From assembly GCF_011044255.1 (NCBI RefSeq), contig NZ_CP049107.1, forward strand, positions 62,001 through 126,000: a DNA stretch of 64,000 nucleotides, in the 5' to 3' direction. The stretch is from Rhizorhabdus phycosphaerae. GTDB lineage: Bacteria; Pseudomonadota; Alphaproteobacteria; Sphingomonadales; Sphingomonadaceae. A program made the position numbers and the translations under genes. The notes beneath the pieces were generated by a model. The model searched no databases and had not been told where the DNA came from. It saw only the letters and a program-made list of their open reading frames with translations. Shown piece after piece: positions 1 through 8,226 of this stretch (within the stretch, counting starts at the first letter, position 1; each line of letters opens with the position of its first letter).

Positions 1-1080
1 CAGAGCCGCCACCGCACACAGAGCGTTCGTCCACAACCTGCTATCGAGCAGCTTGGTGCCGGCCGTTGCCATCAGCGCAGCGACGAGGACCGCAAGATCG
101 GCGCTGTTGGAACTGGTGACCAGACGGCGCTGCGCATCGATTTGCAGGATCGCCACGAGCGCTGCCACGAGCGAGATGCCGAGCAGGGCTGCGAACCCGC
201 TGTCGTGCCGCGTCCATTTCTCGCGGCGGACATAGGCGCCAGCGACTGCGATAGGGTTATGCACGATCGTGCCGATCAGCAGTCCCGTCATCACCGCGAA
301 GGCGGAGGTGGACTCCAGATCGATCCAGTTCTGATACAGGTCGAAATGGCGGCTCCAGGACGGCGCCTGCCACGAAATGGAGGCCACCACGGCTGCCACC
401 GACAGGGCGAGAGTCAGGATCAGCGATCTGGCCCAACGGCGCAGCCCGCGTGCCATCGCGGCGAGGATGGTCGCCATGGCAAGAACGCTGCCGAACAGCG
501 CGCCGCCATAGTCGAGCGTAATCGCGGCCATCGTCGCCAGCAGGCCGAAGATCGCGATGCGTCCGTCCTTGCGGCTTCGATAATCCTCCTGCACATAGAG
601 AATGTGGCGCGCGAGCATGGTCTGGATCGCGAAGCCCGACAGCTGCCAGAAATCGCCGCGATAGAGGCCGATCGCGTGGATGGTCGCCGGAGTCGACAGC
701 ATGAGCAGCAGGAAGACCGCGTGAAATTGTCGATCATCGGGCAGGCGGCGCATGAAGGCGCGTCCGGCAAGAAGCAGGAAGATCAGGGCAGGGGCGTGCG
801 AGGCGAGCCTCGCCAACGCGACTAGATCGAGGCCGAGCCGCGACAGGAGCGATGCCCAGGCATCGAAAACCGGGGGGCGAATGTCGAGCGACCAGCGCAG
901 GTGGGCCAGCGTGTCGATCGGCTTGCCGGCATCGGCGAGATAGAGTGTCCAGAGATCGTCGAAGGATGTGCCGTCGAGCAGCGCCGAGGCCAGCAGGCAG
1001 CCGACGACGATCGCCATCGAAAGCGCGATAGCCTTATCGCCGCGCCTCGCCCGCCGCGGCGTATTGTCTTCCCCCGTCAT
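1..1080 (-). CDS. Multi-pass membrane protein, C-terminus beyond the window edge
   Basis: An open frame begins at an ATG read on the minus strand at 1078-1080 and runs off the left edge, so about 360 residues are seen and the C-terminus is missing. The first hydrophobic helix lies near residues 17-35. It is followed by a loop containing SFDDLWTLYLADAG, and then by several more strongly hydrophobic segments separated by short basic loops. One helix followed by an acidic loop and then many helices is how GT-C/ArnT-like membrane glycosyltransferases look, but no decisive motif is seen, so the function is left open. The neighbour at 1147 is divergent, with 66 bases between the two starts. Confidence 0.7.
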   Translation of the reverse strand, partial: MTGEDNTPRRARRGDKAIALSMAIVVGCLLASALLDGTSFDDLWTLYLADAGKPIDTLAHLRWSLDIRPPVFDAWASLLSRLGLDLVALARLASHAPALIFLLLAGRAFMRRLPDDRQFHAVFLLLMLSTPATIHAIGLYRGDFWQLSGFAIQTMLARHILYVQEDYRSRKDGRIAIFGLLATMAAITLDYGGALFGSVLAMATILAAMARGLRRWARSLILTLALSVAAVVASISWQAPSWSRHFDLYQNWIDLESTSAFAVMTGLLIGTIVHNPIAVAGAYVRREKWTRHDSGFAALLGISLVAALVAILQIDAQRRLVTSSNSADLAVLVAALMATAGTKLLDSRLWTNALCAVAAL

Positions 1081-1146
1081 GAACGCGCCAGTAACATGTG
1101 GCAGCGCACATGTCAGTGGAACAGGTCACAGCGACAAGGAAAGTTC

Positions 1147-1950
1147 ATGGTCCGCTGCGTAGTTATTGCGGGTCTGGCGCTGGCGATGGGCGCTACCGGA
1201 TCGCCCCTTTCGGCCGCAGAAAGGGACTATTGTCCCGATCGTCCTGGGATCGGCAATCCGACCTGTACCATGGAGGTCGGAGCTACCTCGGTCGAGGTCG
1301 GGCTGGCAGACTGGTCGCGAGATAGCATGGGAGTGGCCGACAGGACGACCGACCTGGCGCTCGGGGATATTCTGGTCCGAAGAGGGGTGGCCGATCGTGC
1401 CGAAGTGCAGCTCGGTTGGACCAGCTTCGGGCGGCATTTCGAGCGCGATTCCGTTGGTACGAGGTCGCAAAGCGGCATGGGCGACATATTCGTCGCCTTC
1501 CGCCGCAACATGATGAATCCCGACGGGAGCGGTACGTCTCTGGCGGTCATGGTGCAGGGAACCATCCCGACCGGGGGAGCCGCGATCGGCGCGGGGGACT
1601 GGTCGGCAGGCCTGGAAGTGCCGATGTCGTTCGAGCTCAACGACCATCTTTCTTTCGCGCTGATGCCATCTGTAGAAGCTGCGGTCGACGAGGATCGATC
1701 GGGCCGGCATCTGGCCTATGCCAATGTCATCGGGTTGACCGACAAAATGTCCGACCACCTGAGCGCTACGCTCGAATATCAGGTGGAGCGCGACCGGGAC
1801 CCGTCCGGTCACCAGACATTTCACGTCGCCGGCTTCTCCATGGGACTGCAGCCAGATGACGACTTGCAGTTCGACATCGGCGTCAACGCGGGATTGAACC
1901 ACGCAGCAACCGATGTCGAAATCTATGCTGGGATATCACGCCGCTTCTAA
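1147..1950 (+). CDS. Secreted beta-rich protein, outer-membrane transporter-like
   Basis: A 267-residue product. The frame is open further upstream, but the ATG at 1147 is preceded by an AAGGAAAG ribosome site and opens a clear signal peptide (hydrophobic core residues 5-17, cleavage near SPLSAAE). The mature part has alternating polar and hydrophobic strands (for example SQSGMGDIFVAFRRNM and TSLAVMVQGTIPTGG) and ends in the aromatic tail ISRRF, as outer-membrane barrels do. The GMGD and IPTG elements recall the phenol-degradation meta-pathway outer-membrane family, whose transport role is weakly established. No substrate can be read from the sequence. It is convergent with rpoH. Confidence 0.7.
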   Translation: MVRCVVIAGLALAMGATGSPLSAAERDYCPDRPGIGNPTCTMEVGATSVEVGLADWSRDSMGVADRTTDLALGDILVRRGVADRAEVQLGWTSFGRHFERDSVGTRSQSGMGDIFVAFRRNMMNPDGSGTSLAVMVQGTIPTGGAAIGAGDWSAGLEVPMSFELNDHLSFALMPSVEAAVDEDRSGRHLAYANVIGLTDKMSDHLSATLEYQVERDRDPSGHQTFHVAGFSMGLQPDDDLQFDIGVNAGLNHAATDVEIYAGISRRF

Positions 1951-1972
1951 GCGGCATGGCGAGATGAGCGAG

Positions 1973-1992
1973 GGCGGGGCGTGAGCCCCGCC
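1973..1992. terminator. Hairpin between the secreted protein gene and rpoH
   Basis: GGCGGGGC and GCCCCGCC form a perfect 8-bp stem around a GTGA loop. It lies 22 bases after the stop of the + strand gene and 5 bases beyond the end of rpoH on the minus strand. There is no T-run on either side, so it is only a possible bidirectional terminator or mRNA-end hairpin. Confidence 0.35.
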
Positions 1993-1997
1993 GATCG

Positions 1998-2903
1998 TCA
2001 GCCGGCCGGCAGCAGGCGCTTCTCGCCTGCGATCCGCATCATCGCCTTTTGCAGCTTGTCGAACGCGCGGACCTCGATCTGACGAACCCGCTCGCGGCTG
2101 ACGCCATAGACCTGGCTGAGCTCCTCGAGCGTCTTGGGTTCGTCGACCAGCCGCCGCTCTACCAGGATGTGCTTTTCCCGGTCGTTCAGAGCCGCCATAG
2201 CTTCCTGCAGCATATTGTGCCGCACCGCACGCTCCTCGACGTCGGCCAGCCGCTCGTCCTGCAACTGCCCCTGGTCGATCAGCATATCCTGCCATTCGCC
2301 CTCGCCGTCTTCGCGCATCGAGACGTTGAGCGACGCATCGCCACCCATCGACATGCGGCGGTTCATCTGGGTGACCTCTTCCTCGGAGACCCCCAGATCG
2401 GTCGCGATCTTGCGCAGGTCCTCGGGCTTGAGGTCGCCATCCTCGAAGGCATCGAGCTTCGACTTCATCCGGCGGAGGTTGAAGAACAGCTTCTTCTGCG
2501 CCGCGGTGGTGCCCATTTTGACGAGGCTCCACGACCGCAGGATATATTCCTGGATCGATGCCTTGATCCACCACATCGCATAGGTGGCGAGGCGAAAGCC
2601 GCGATCCGGCTCGAACTTCTTCACGCCCTGCATGAGGCCGATATTGCCTTCGGAAATGAGCTCGCTGGCGGGCAGGCCGTAGCCGCGATAGCCCATCGCG
2701 ATCTTCGCCACGAGCCGCAGATGCGACGTGACCAACCGCGTCGCGGCTTCGGGGTCGCCATGCTCGTGAAAGCGCTTGGCGAGCATATATTCCTCTTCTG
2801 CCGTGAGCAGGGGAAATTTCCTGATCTCGGCCAGGTAGCGATTGAGACTCTGCTCACCGCCCAGTGCGGGAATCGTGGCGGGCACGTTCTTACCGCTTGC
2901 CAT
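1998..2903 (-). CDS. rpoH: RNA polymerase heat-shock sigma factor RpoH (sigma-32)
   Basis: A 301-residue sigma-70 family protein of the group that directs RNA polymerase to heat-shock promoters. Region 2 is intact (NIGLMQGVKKFEPDRGFRLA, then TYAMWWIKASIQEYILRSW near residues 87-124). The RpoH-specific box QKKLFFNLR sits at about 136-144 and separates it from RpoD and other group members. Region 4.2 carries the helix-turn-helix LEELSQVYGVSRERVRQIE near the C-terminus. The start has a GGGAG ribosome site 9 bases upstream. The 96-base leader to the next gene could hold control elements, but no clear thermosensor fold was recognised. Alphaproteobacteria often have two rpoH copies; only one is visible here. 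Confidence 0.95.
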   Translation of the reverse strand: MASGKNVPATIPALGGEQSLNRYLAEIRKFPLLTAEEEYMLAKRFHEHGDPEAATRLVTSHLRLVAKIAMGYRGYGLPASELISEGNIGLMQGVKKFEPDRGFRLATYAMWWIKASIQEYILRSWSLVKMGTTAAQKKLFFNLRRMKSKLDAFEDGDLKPEDLRKIATDLGVSEEEVTQMNRRMSMGGDASLNVSMREDGEGEWQDMLIDQGQLQDERLADVEERAVRHNMLQEAMAALNDREKHILVERRLVDEPKTLEELSQVYGVSRERVRQIEVRAFDKLQKAMMRIAGEKRLLPAG

Positions 2904-2999
2904 GATCGACTTACTCCCTTCGGCCGTGGAATGCGGCCCGTTTGACCTCTGTGTCGATAAGGAGAATCACTCCGTACCGTTCTGTAACATCCATAGCAT

Positions 3000-3956
3000 C
3001 TATAAACGCAAATCGCTGAACAAAAGCTGCATGTCGGCCGGAATTTCGCTATCGAACGATAAAGCCGCGCTTGTGATCGGATGCAAGAAGCCCAAACGGG
3101 CAGCGTGCAGCGCCTGACGCTTGAATTGCAAACGGTTGAGTAACTCCCGATGTTCCGGGCGGCTGCGACCATAAACCGGGTCGCCTAGCAGTGGGTGGCC
3201 GAGCGACGCCATGTGGACGCGGACCTGGTGGGTACGTCCCGTTTCCAGCCGGCATTCGACCAGCGCGGCTGCGCGCAGCGGCTCGATCGTAGAGAAATGC
3301 GTCACGGCACGCTTGCCGCGTCCGTCGCCGACGATGGCGATCTTCTTGCGGTTCGCGGCCGACCGCGCGAGCGGAGCATCGACCGTTCCTTCGGCTGGCC
3401 TCGGCCGGCCGGCGACGATCGCCCGATAGCGGCGATCGATGCTGTGCTTGGCGAACTGGGCGGCCAGTCCGACATGGGCCGGGTCGGTCTTGGCAGCGAC
3501 CATCAATCCCGACGTGTCCTTGTCGATGCGGTGGACGATGCCGGGGCGCTCGACACCGCCGATGCCGGAGAGGCTGCCCCGGCAATGGTGCAACAGCGCG
3601 TTGACCAGGGTTCCGTCGAGATTGCCGGCGGCCGGATGCACGACCAGCCCGGCGGGCTTGTCGATCACGATCAGATGCTCGTCTTCGAACACCACGGTCA
3701 GCGGGATGTCTTGCGCTTCATTGTGCGCAGGCGCGGGGGCCGGCACGCGAACCTCGAAAATCGCCCCTGGCAGGACTTTCGCCGCCGGATCGCGGACGAG
3801 AACGCCCTCCGGAGTCGACACCTGACCCGAGGAGATCAGTGCCTTGAGGCGTTCGCGAGAATGGGTGGGGAGGGCGACCGCGAGCGCACGATCGAGCCGC
3901 CAGCCTGCCGCATCGTCCGGCACCACGGCCGTCAGCGTCGATTTCCCCCCAGTCAT
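3000..3956 (-). CDS. rluD: RluD-family 23S rRNA pseudouridine synthase
   Basis: A 318-residue pseudouridine synthase that isomerises uridines in 23S rRNA. An N-terminal S4 RNA-binding domain (about residues 15-75, with LDRALAVALPTHSRERLKALISSG) precedes the RluA-type catalytic core. The catalytic aspartate is D145 in HRIDKDTSG, and the substrate-binding motif RLETGRTHQVRVHM is present downstream. S4 plus RluA core at this length fits RluD (positions 1911/1915/1917 in E. coli), though RluC cannot be fully excluded. Only 11 bases separate its start from the divergent open frame of the JAMM protease, so their promoters must overlap or lie inside the genes. Confidence 0.9.
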   Translation of the reverse strand: MTGGKSTLTAVVPDDAAGWRLDRALAVALPTHSRERLKALISSGQVSTPEGVLVRDPAAKVLPGAIFEVRVPAPAPAHNEAQDIPLTVVFEDEHLIVIDKPAGLVVHPAAGNLDGTLVNALLHHCRGSLSGIGGVERPGIVHRIDKDTSGLMVAAKTDPAHVGLAAQFAKHSIDRRYRAIVAGRPRPAEGTVDAPLARSAANRKKIAIVGDGRGKRAVTHFSTIEPLRAAALVECRLETGRTHQVRVHMASLGHPLLGDPVYGRSRPEHRELLNRLQFKRQALHAARLGFLHPITSAALSFDSEIPADMQLLFSDLRL

Positions 3957-3973
3957 CGTCTAGGCATGTGGCG

Positions 3974-4363
3974 ATGCCGATGCGGATATCAAGGGCGTTG
4001 CTTGACGCGATCATCAGCCGGGCGGCGGCGAGCCCTGCCGCCGAGGTCTGCGGCCTGTTGCTGGGTCGGGGCGAGGCGATCGAGCAGGTCGAGCATTGCC
4101 GCAACGTGGCCGGCGATTCTCGCACCAGCTTCGAAGTCGATCCCGCAGCGCTGATCGCGGTGCATCGCGCGGCCCGGCATGGCGGGCTACATCTGCTTGG
4201 CCATTATCATTCGCACCCCAATGGGATAGCCGCGCCGTCGGAACGCGATCGTGCGGCGGCGGAGCCCGGCAGCCTGTGGATCATCGTCGCGGGGGGCAGG
4301 GTGACTGCGTGGCGAACTGCGTCCAGCAGAGACTTCGTTCCGGTCGAACTGCTTGTGGAATGA
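3974..4363 (+). CDS. Stand-alone JAMM/MPN+ (M67) zinc metalloprotease
   Basis: A 129-residue single-domain protein with a complete JAMM motif. A glutamate lies in EVCGLLLG (E24), followed by HSHPNG (H79, H81), S89 and D92, which together bind zinc in deubiquitinase-like isopeptidases and their bacterial relatives. Bacterial members cleave C-terminal adducts of ThiS/MoaD-like sulfur carriers, but no such small protein is encoded nearby, so the substrate is unknown. In-frame starts are a GTG at 3968 and ATGs at 3974 and 3980; none has a strong ribosome site, and the first ATG is used here. It lies divergently beside rluD and 75 bases before chpT. Confidence 0.85.
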   Translation: MPMRISRALLDAIISRAAASPAAEVCGLLLGRGEAIEQVEHCRNVAGDSRTSFEVDPAALIAVHRAARHGGLHLLGHYHSHPNGIAAPSERDRAAAEPGSLWIIVAGGRVTAWRTASSRDFVPVELLVE

Positions 4364-4438
4364 ACTTCCGCGATTGCCTTGCATGCGTGCGCAAGGCAGA
4401 AGACGCGGCCTGTCCGCCTTTCTCGAGGAACGTTTCCC

Positions 4439-5065
4439 ATGGTCAACCGGTCGGCCGATTTCGCCAGCCTTCTCTGCTCGCGGTTGTGCCACGACCTGTT
4501 GTCGCCGGTCGGCGCGCTCAACAACGGCATCGAACTGTTGGCAGACGAGACCGATCCCGAGATGCGCGAGCGCTGCCTGGAGCTGCTCGCGGAGAGCGCA
4601 GCGGCGACCGCGAACCGTCTGAAATTCTACCGGCTGGCCTTCGGTGCGGCCGGGGGCTTCGGCGAAGCGATCGATACGCGTGAGGCACGCACCGCAATCG
4701 AGGGCCTGCATGGCAATGGCAAGGTGAAGCTCGGCTGGATGGTCGAAGCTCCCAGCCTGCCGAAGGATTCGATCAAGATCCTCCTCAACCTGGCTCTGCT
4801 CGCTGGCGACGCCCTGGTGCGGGGCGGGGAGCTCGATGTCGCCGCGGAGAATGGCGAGGTCGTCCTGCGTGCCGAAGGCCCGCGCGTCGTGCTCGACGCC
4901 GAGTTGCGCAACGCCCTGCTCGGTGAGGCCGACCCCGATCTCCTTTCCGCTCGCGCTGCCGCTGCCTGGCTCGTCCACCTCCTCGTGACAGAGGCGGGCG
5001 GCGAGGTGCAGCTTTCGACCCCGTCCGAGGGGCTGCTGATGATCGGGGCCCGGCTGCCGCGCTGA
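4439..5065 (+). CDS. chpT: Histidine phosphotransferase ChpT
   Basis: A 208-residue protein. The frame is open further upstream, but the ATG at 4439 begins the conserved sequence FASLLCSRLCHDLLSPVGALNNG. H18 is the expected phospho-accepting histidine in a histidine-kinase-like dimerisation helix, followed by a degenerate ATPase-like domain that does not bind ATP in the known family. In Caulobacter ChpT passes phosphate from the kinase CckA to CtrA and CpdR, controlling cell cycle, motility and polar development. Here it sits directly upstream of the chemotaxis genes, which is consistent with a motility role but does not prove one. Confidence 0.88.
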   Translation: MVNRSADFASLLCSRLCHDLLSPVGALNNGIELLADETDPEMRERCLELLAESAAATANRLKFYRLAFGAAGGFGEAIDTREARTAIEGLHGNGKVKLGWMVEAPSLPKDSIKILLNLALLAGDALVRGGELDVAAENGEVVLRAEGPRVVLDAELRNALLGEADPDLLSARAAAAWLVHLLVTEAGGEVQLSTPSEGLLMIGARLPR

Positions 5066-5120
5066 AAATCCCTCAGGTCCGGCCGACTGCGGGTCACCCT
5101 AAGGTAAATCCCCCATATTG

Positions 5121-5142
5121 TTGGCGCACATAAATGCGCCAA
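5121..5142. promoter_or_regulatory. Perfect palindrome TTGGCGCA-N6-TGCGCCAA
   Basis: Two perfect 8-base arms around a CATAAA centre, in the 173-base gap between chpT and the gene at 5239. As DNA it is symmetrical enough to bind a dimeric regulator, and as RNA it would form an 8-bp hairpin. The regulator is not identifiable from sequence. Confidence 0.45.
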
Positions 5143-5238
5143 TAGGCGCAGCATGATCGAGAGAACCCGGGTCGGACAGCGACCATGACGCTTCGAAGAG
5201 GGCGCCGGGAACTCCCATGACGCTGCGGGGAAATTAGG

Positions 5239-5700
5239 TTGGCTAACGGATTGCTCAAATCGCTCAATCGATTGCGTATAGCGCTTGACGATACGGTGCG
5301 CGAGCTCGACCTCGCCGTTTCCCAGTCTCATTCCTATGCGAGCTATGCCGAATTCGGACGCGACATGGATATGCGCCGGACGATCATCCAGCGCCTCGAC
5401 CTGATCGTCGAGCGGCTTGGCGGGCGTGCCTCGGACCGTGGCAGCGTCGCGGGCATTGTACGCCGCATCTTCCTGCAGCTCGCGAGCCGTCTGCTCGACA
5501 ATGAGCAGCTTGTCGTCCGGCATCTGGCCCGCGAGGAGCGTCGCCTGATCGAGAGCATCAAGCTGCTGGCGGACGCCGAACATGTGCCCGACGACATTCG
5601 CCGCGAACTCCATTCGATCCTTCGCTATCTGCACGAGGAGCTCTGCCGCCTCGAAATGATGCGGCGCGTCCCCGGAAGCGCGGCCTATATCGTCCGCTGA
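5239..5700 (+). CDS. Small helical protein at the head of the chemotaxis operon
   Basis: A 153-residue, highly charged protein that is predicted almost wholly helical, with heptad-like stretches (KSLNRLRIALDDTVRELDLAV; later LLDNEQLVVRHLAREERRLIESIKLL). It has no signal peptide or membrane segment. The family is not recognised; a four-helix bundle such as a scaffold or phosphotransfer-like protein is possible, but no conserved histidine motif was seen. It begins with a rare TTG at 5239 behind GCGGGG. Two tiny ORFs end just before this start. It lies 80 bases upstream of cheA on the same strand, so a role in chemotaxis signalling is suggested by position only. Confidence 0.65.
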   Translation: MANGLLKSLNRLRIALDDTVRELDLAVSQSHSYASYAEFGRDMDMRRTIIQRLDLIVERLGGRASDRGSVAGIVRRIFLQLASRLLDNEQLVVRHLAREERRLIESIKLLADAEHVPDDIRRELHSILRYLHEELCRLEMMRRVPGSAAYIVR

Positions 5701-5780
5701 GGGCGAGCAGGGAGGCGTAAACCTCACCTTAACCCTCTTACTGCATGACCCCGAACGATTATCTGTTCGGGAAGGGTGAC

Positions 5781-8225
5781 ATGGACGATCTGCTCGGCGA
5801 ATTCGTCGCGGAAACCCGCGATACGCTTGAAGCATTATCGGGTGAGATCGTCGCCTGGGAGAAGGCGCCGGACGACCGCGCCCGGCTCGATGAAATCTTC
5901 CGCTTCGTTCACACCGTCAAGGGCAGCTGCGGCTTCCTCAATCTCCCCCGGCTCGAACGGCTCAGCCATGCCGCCGAGGACGTCCTTGCCGACTGCCGGT
6001 CGGACCGCCGCCGGCCCGACCCGGCTCTCGTGAGTGCGGTTCTGAATGTCATAGACCGGATCGCCGAGCTCACGGATGCGCTTGAAAGCGGCGCTCACGT
6101 GCCCGACGGCGACGACGAACTGTTGATTGCGGCGCTGAGTCCGTCTGCCGTTCCGGGAACACCGGCCAGAGCGGCCGTCGAGGTCCCCACGGGCCTCGCA
6201 AAAGGCGCCGATGACCGCGCAGCCGCGATCACGCCATCGGCGCCGGGGGAAGCGCCCGCGCGCGCCGCAGCGGCGCCGCTGCAGCTCCGTAGCGTCGCGC
6301 GCACGATCAGGCTCCCGGTCGATCTGCTCGACCGCATGATGGCCGGCGTCTCCGATATGGTGCTGGCACGCAACGAACTCGCCCGCCGGCTCCGCGACGG
6401 AGAGACCGAATCGGCCACCGAGGTCGCATTCGAGCGTCTCTCGACCTGCATCGCGGAAATGCGCGATGCCATCACCCGTACGCGAATGGCGCGGGTGGAG
6501 ACACTGTTCGCCGCCCTGCCGCGCATGGTACGCGACGTTTCGGCCGAACTCGGCAAGCAGGTGCAGCTGGAGATCGACGGGGGCGATGTCGAGCTCGATC
6601 GCGAGATGATCGAAATGATCCGCGACCCGCTTACCCATATCGTCCGCAATGCCATCGATCATGGCATCGAAGATGCCGAGGGTCGGGTGCGCGCGGGCAA
6701 GCCGCTGGCGGGACGCCTCCATGTGAGCGCGCGTCAGGCGGGCAACCAGATCCTCATCGAGGTCATCGACGACGGCCGCGGGATCGACGGCGAGCAGCTC
6801 GCCGAGAAGGCGGTCATGCTAGGTTTGTTGCCTGCCGAGAAGGCGGCGGCGCTCAGCCTCGACCGCAAGATCGACCTGATCTTCGAGCCTGGCCTCACCA
6901 CCGCCCGCCACGTCACGGCCATTTCGGGGCGCGGCGTGGGCATGGACGTGGTGCGCGCGAATGTGGAGAAGATCGGTGGGCTGATCGAGCTGGACAGCCG
7001 GCCTGGGCTCGGCGTCCGCATCACGCTTCGCGTGCCATTGACGCTGACCATCATCCCCGCGCTGACGATCAGCAGCGGTGGCGAACATTTCGCGATTCCG
7101 CGTTCCGCGATCGACGAGATCGTCCGGATCGGCGGCCAGGCGGTGCGGATGGGGCGGCTCGGCGGAGCGGACATCGTCCATATTCGCGGGCAGCGCCTGC
7201 CCGTCGTGTCGCTTGGTGCGGTGCTTGGCCTGGCGCCTCGCGCCGATCAGGCCAATCTGGTCGTCGTCAAGCTTTCGGGGGGCGCCCGCTACGCGCTCGC
7301 GGTCGAGGCCGTACACGATCATGAGGAACTGGTGGTGAAGCCGGCCGCGCCGGTCGTGATGGCGTGCGGAGTCTATGGCGGCACCACCTTGCCCGACAAC
7401 AGCCGGCCGATGCTGCTGCTCGACGTCGCCGGGATTGCCGAGCGAGCGGGGGTGCTGCGCGATGGTGCCGCCGTGGTGGAACTCGCCGCCGAGGAGCCCG
7501 AGGAGGAAGCGGCGGACAGCGGCGTGGTGCCCGTGCTGCTGTTCCGGGATCTCGACGGGGTCCAGCGCGGCATCCCCCTCGCGCTGGTCGAGCGGATCGA
7601 GGATTGCTTCGCCTCATCGGTAAGCAACAGTGCGGGACGCATGCGGCTCAACATGGACGGGCGCCTGTTGCCGATGCTTTCGTGCGGGGCGCCGATCGTC
7701 GAGACCAAGTTCCGCGTGTTGCGGATGCGCGACGGCGCCGAGGAGCTGGCCTATGCTATCGACGTGGTGATCGACATCGTCCCCGTGGCGATCGACCTGC
7801 AGCCCAGCGTCGTCCCGGGGCCAATCGCCGGCGTCATGCTGATCGACGATCAGCCGGTCGAGTTCATCGACGCCTTCTGGCTCTTCTCGCAGGGGCTCTC
7901 TCAGGGGCTGGGCGGGGAGCCGGCGCCGGACGAGCGCCCGGTCTGCCTGCTGTCCGATGACGATCCCTGGACGCGGCAGGTGCTGGCGCCGCTCGTCGAG
8001 GGGGCAGGCTACAATGTCGTCTTCGACCGTGAGGCGGCCGATGGCAAAGCCGACCTGATCATCCTGCCCGACGGCGCGCCCGCCCCGGTGACCGGAGACG
8101 CGCCGATCCTCAAGCTGCGGCCGATGGCCGACGATCGCGGCGCCTCCCCCGATAGCCTGTGGCGCTACGACCGCGTCGGGCTCGCCGCGCAGCTGCGGCG
8201 GCACTGGAACCGACGGAGCGCCTGA
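5781..8225 (+). CDS. cheA: Hybrid chemotaxis histidine kinase CheA with C-terminal pseudo-receiver
   Basis: An 814-residue kinase that phosphorylates CheY and CheB in chemotaxis. The N-terminal Hpt domain has H44 in FVHTVKGSCGFL. There is no obvious P2 domain, only a proline/alanine-rich linker (about 115-170). The dimerisation helices follow, then the ATPase with N-box N290 (HIVRNAIDHGIE), G1 DDGRGID and G2 GRGVGMDVV. A CheW-like domain lies at about 425-565 and a second CheW-like segment at about 590-710. The last ~90 residues resemble a receiver (LLSDDDPWTRQVL) but read DLIILPDGAP where the phospho-aspartate should be, so the phospho-site looks lost or shifted. The ATG at 5781 has an AAGGGT ribosome site; an in-frame ATG at 5745 lacks one. 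Confidence 0.9.
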   Translation: MDDLLGEFVAETRDTLEALSGEIVAWEKAPDDRARLDEIFRFVHTVKGSCGFLNLPRLERLSHAAEDVLADCRSDRRRPDPALVSAVLNVIDRIAELTDALESGAHVPDGDDELLIAALSPSAVPGTPARAAVEVPTGLAKGADDRAAAITPSAPGEAPARAAAAPLQLRSVARTIRLPVDLLDRMMAGVSDMVLARNELARRLRDGETESATEVAFERLSTCIAEMRDAITRTRMARVETLFAALPRMVRDVSAELGKQVQLEIDGGDVELDREMIEMIRDPLTHIVRNAIDHGIEDAEGRVRAGKPLAGRLHVSARQAGNQILIEVIDDGRGIDGEQLAEKAVMLGLLPAEKAAALSLDRKIDLIFEPGLTTARHVTAISGRGVGMDVVRANVEKIGGLIELDSRPGLGVRITLRVPLTLTIIPALTISSGGEHFAIPRSAIDEIVRIGGQAVRMGRLGGADIVHIRGQRLPVVSLGAVLGLAPRADQANLVVVKLSGGARYALAVEAVHDHEELVVKPAAPVVMACGVYGGTTLPDNSRPMLLLDVAGIAERAGVLRDGAAVVELAAEEPEEEAADSGVVPVLLFRDLDGVQRGIPLALVERIEDCFASSVSNSAGRMRLNMDGRLLPMLSCGAPIVETKFRVLRMRDGAEELAYAIDVVIDIVPVAIDLQPSVVPGPIAGVMLIDDQPVEFIDAFWLFSQGLSQGLGGEPAPDERPVCLLSDDDPWTRQVLAPLVEGAGYNVVFDREAADGKADLIILPDGAPAPVTGDAPILKLRPMADDRGASPDSLWRYDRVGLAAQLRRHWNRRSA

Positions 8226-8226
8226 C

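Noticed and set aside
5728-5745. CtrA-like TTAACCCTCTTAC before cheA
   Set aside because: The spacing is 5 bases and the right half is imperfect; it is also too close to the first in-frame ATG to be judged.
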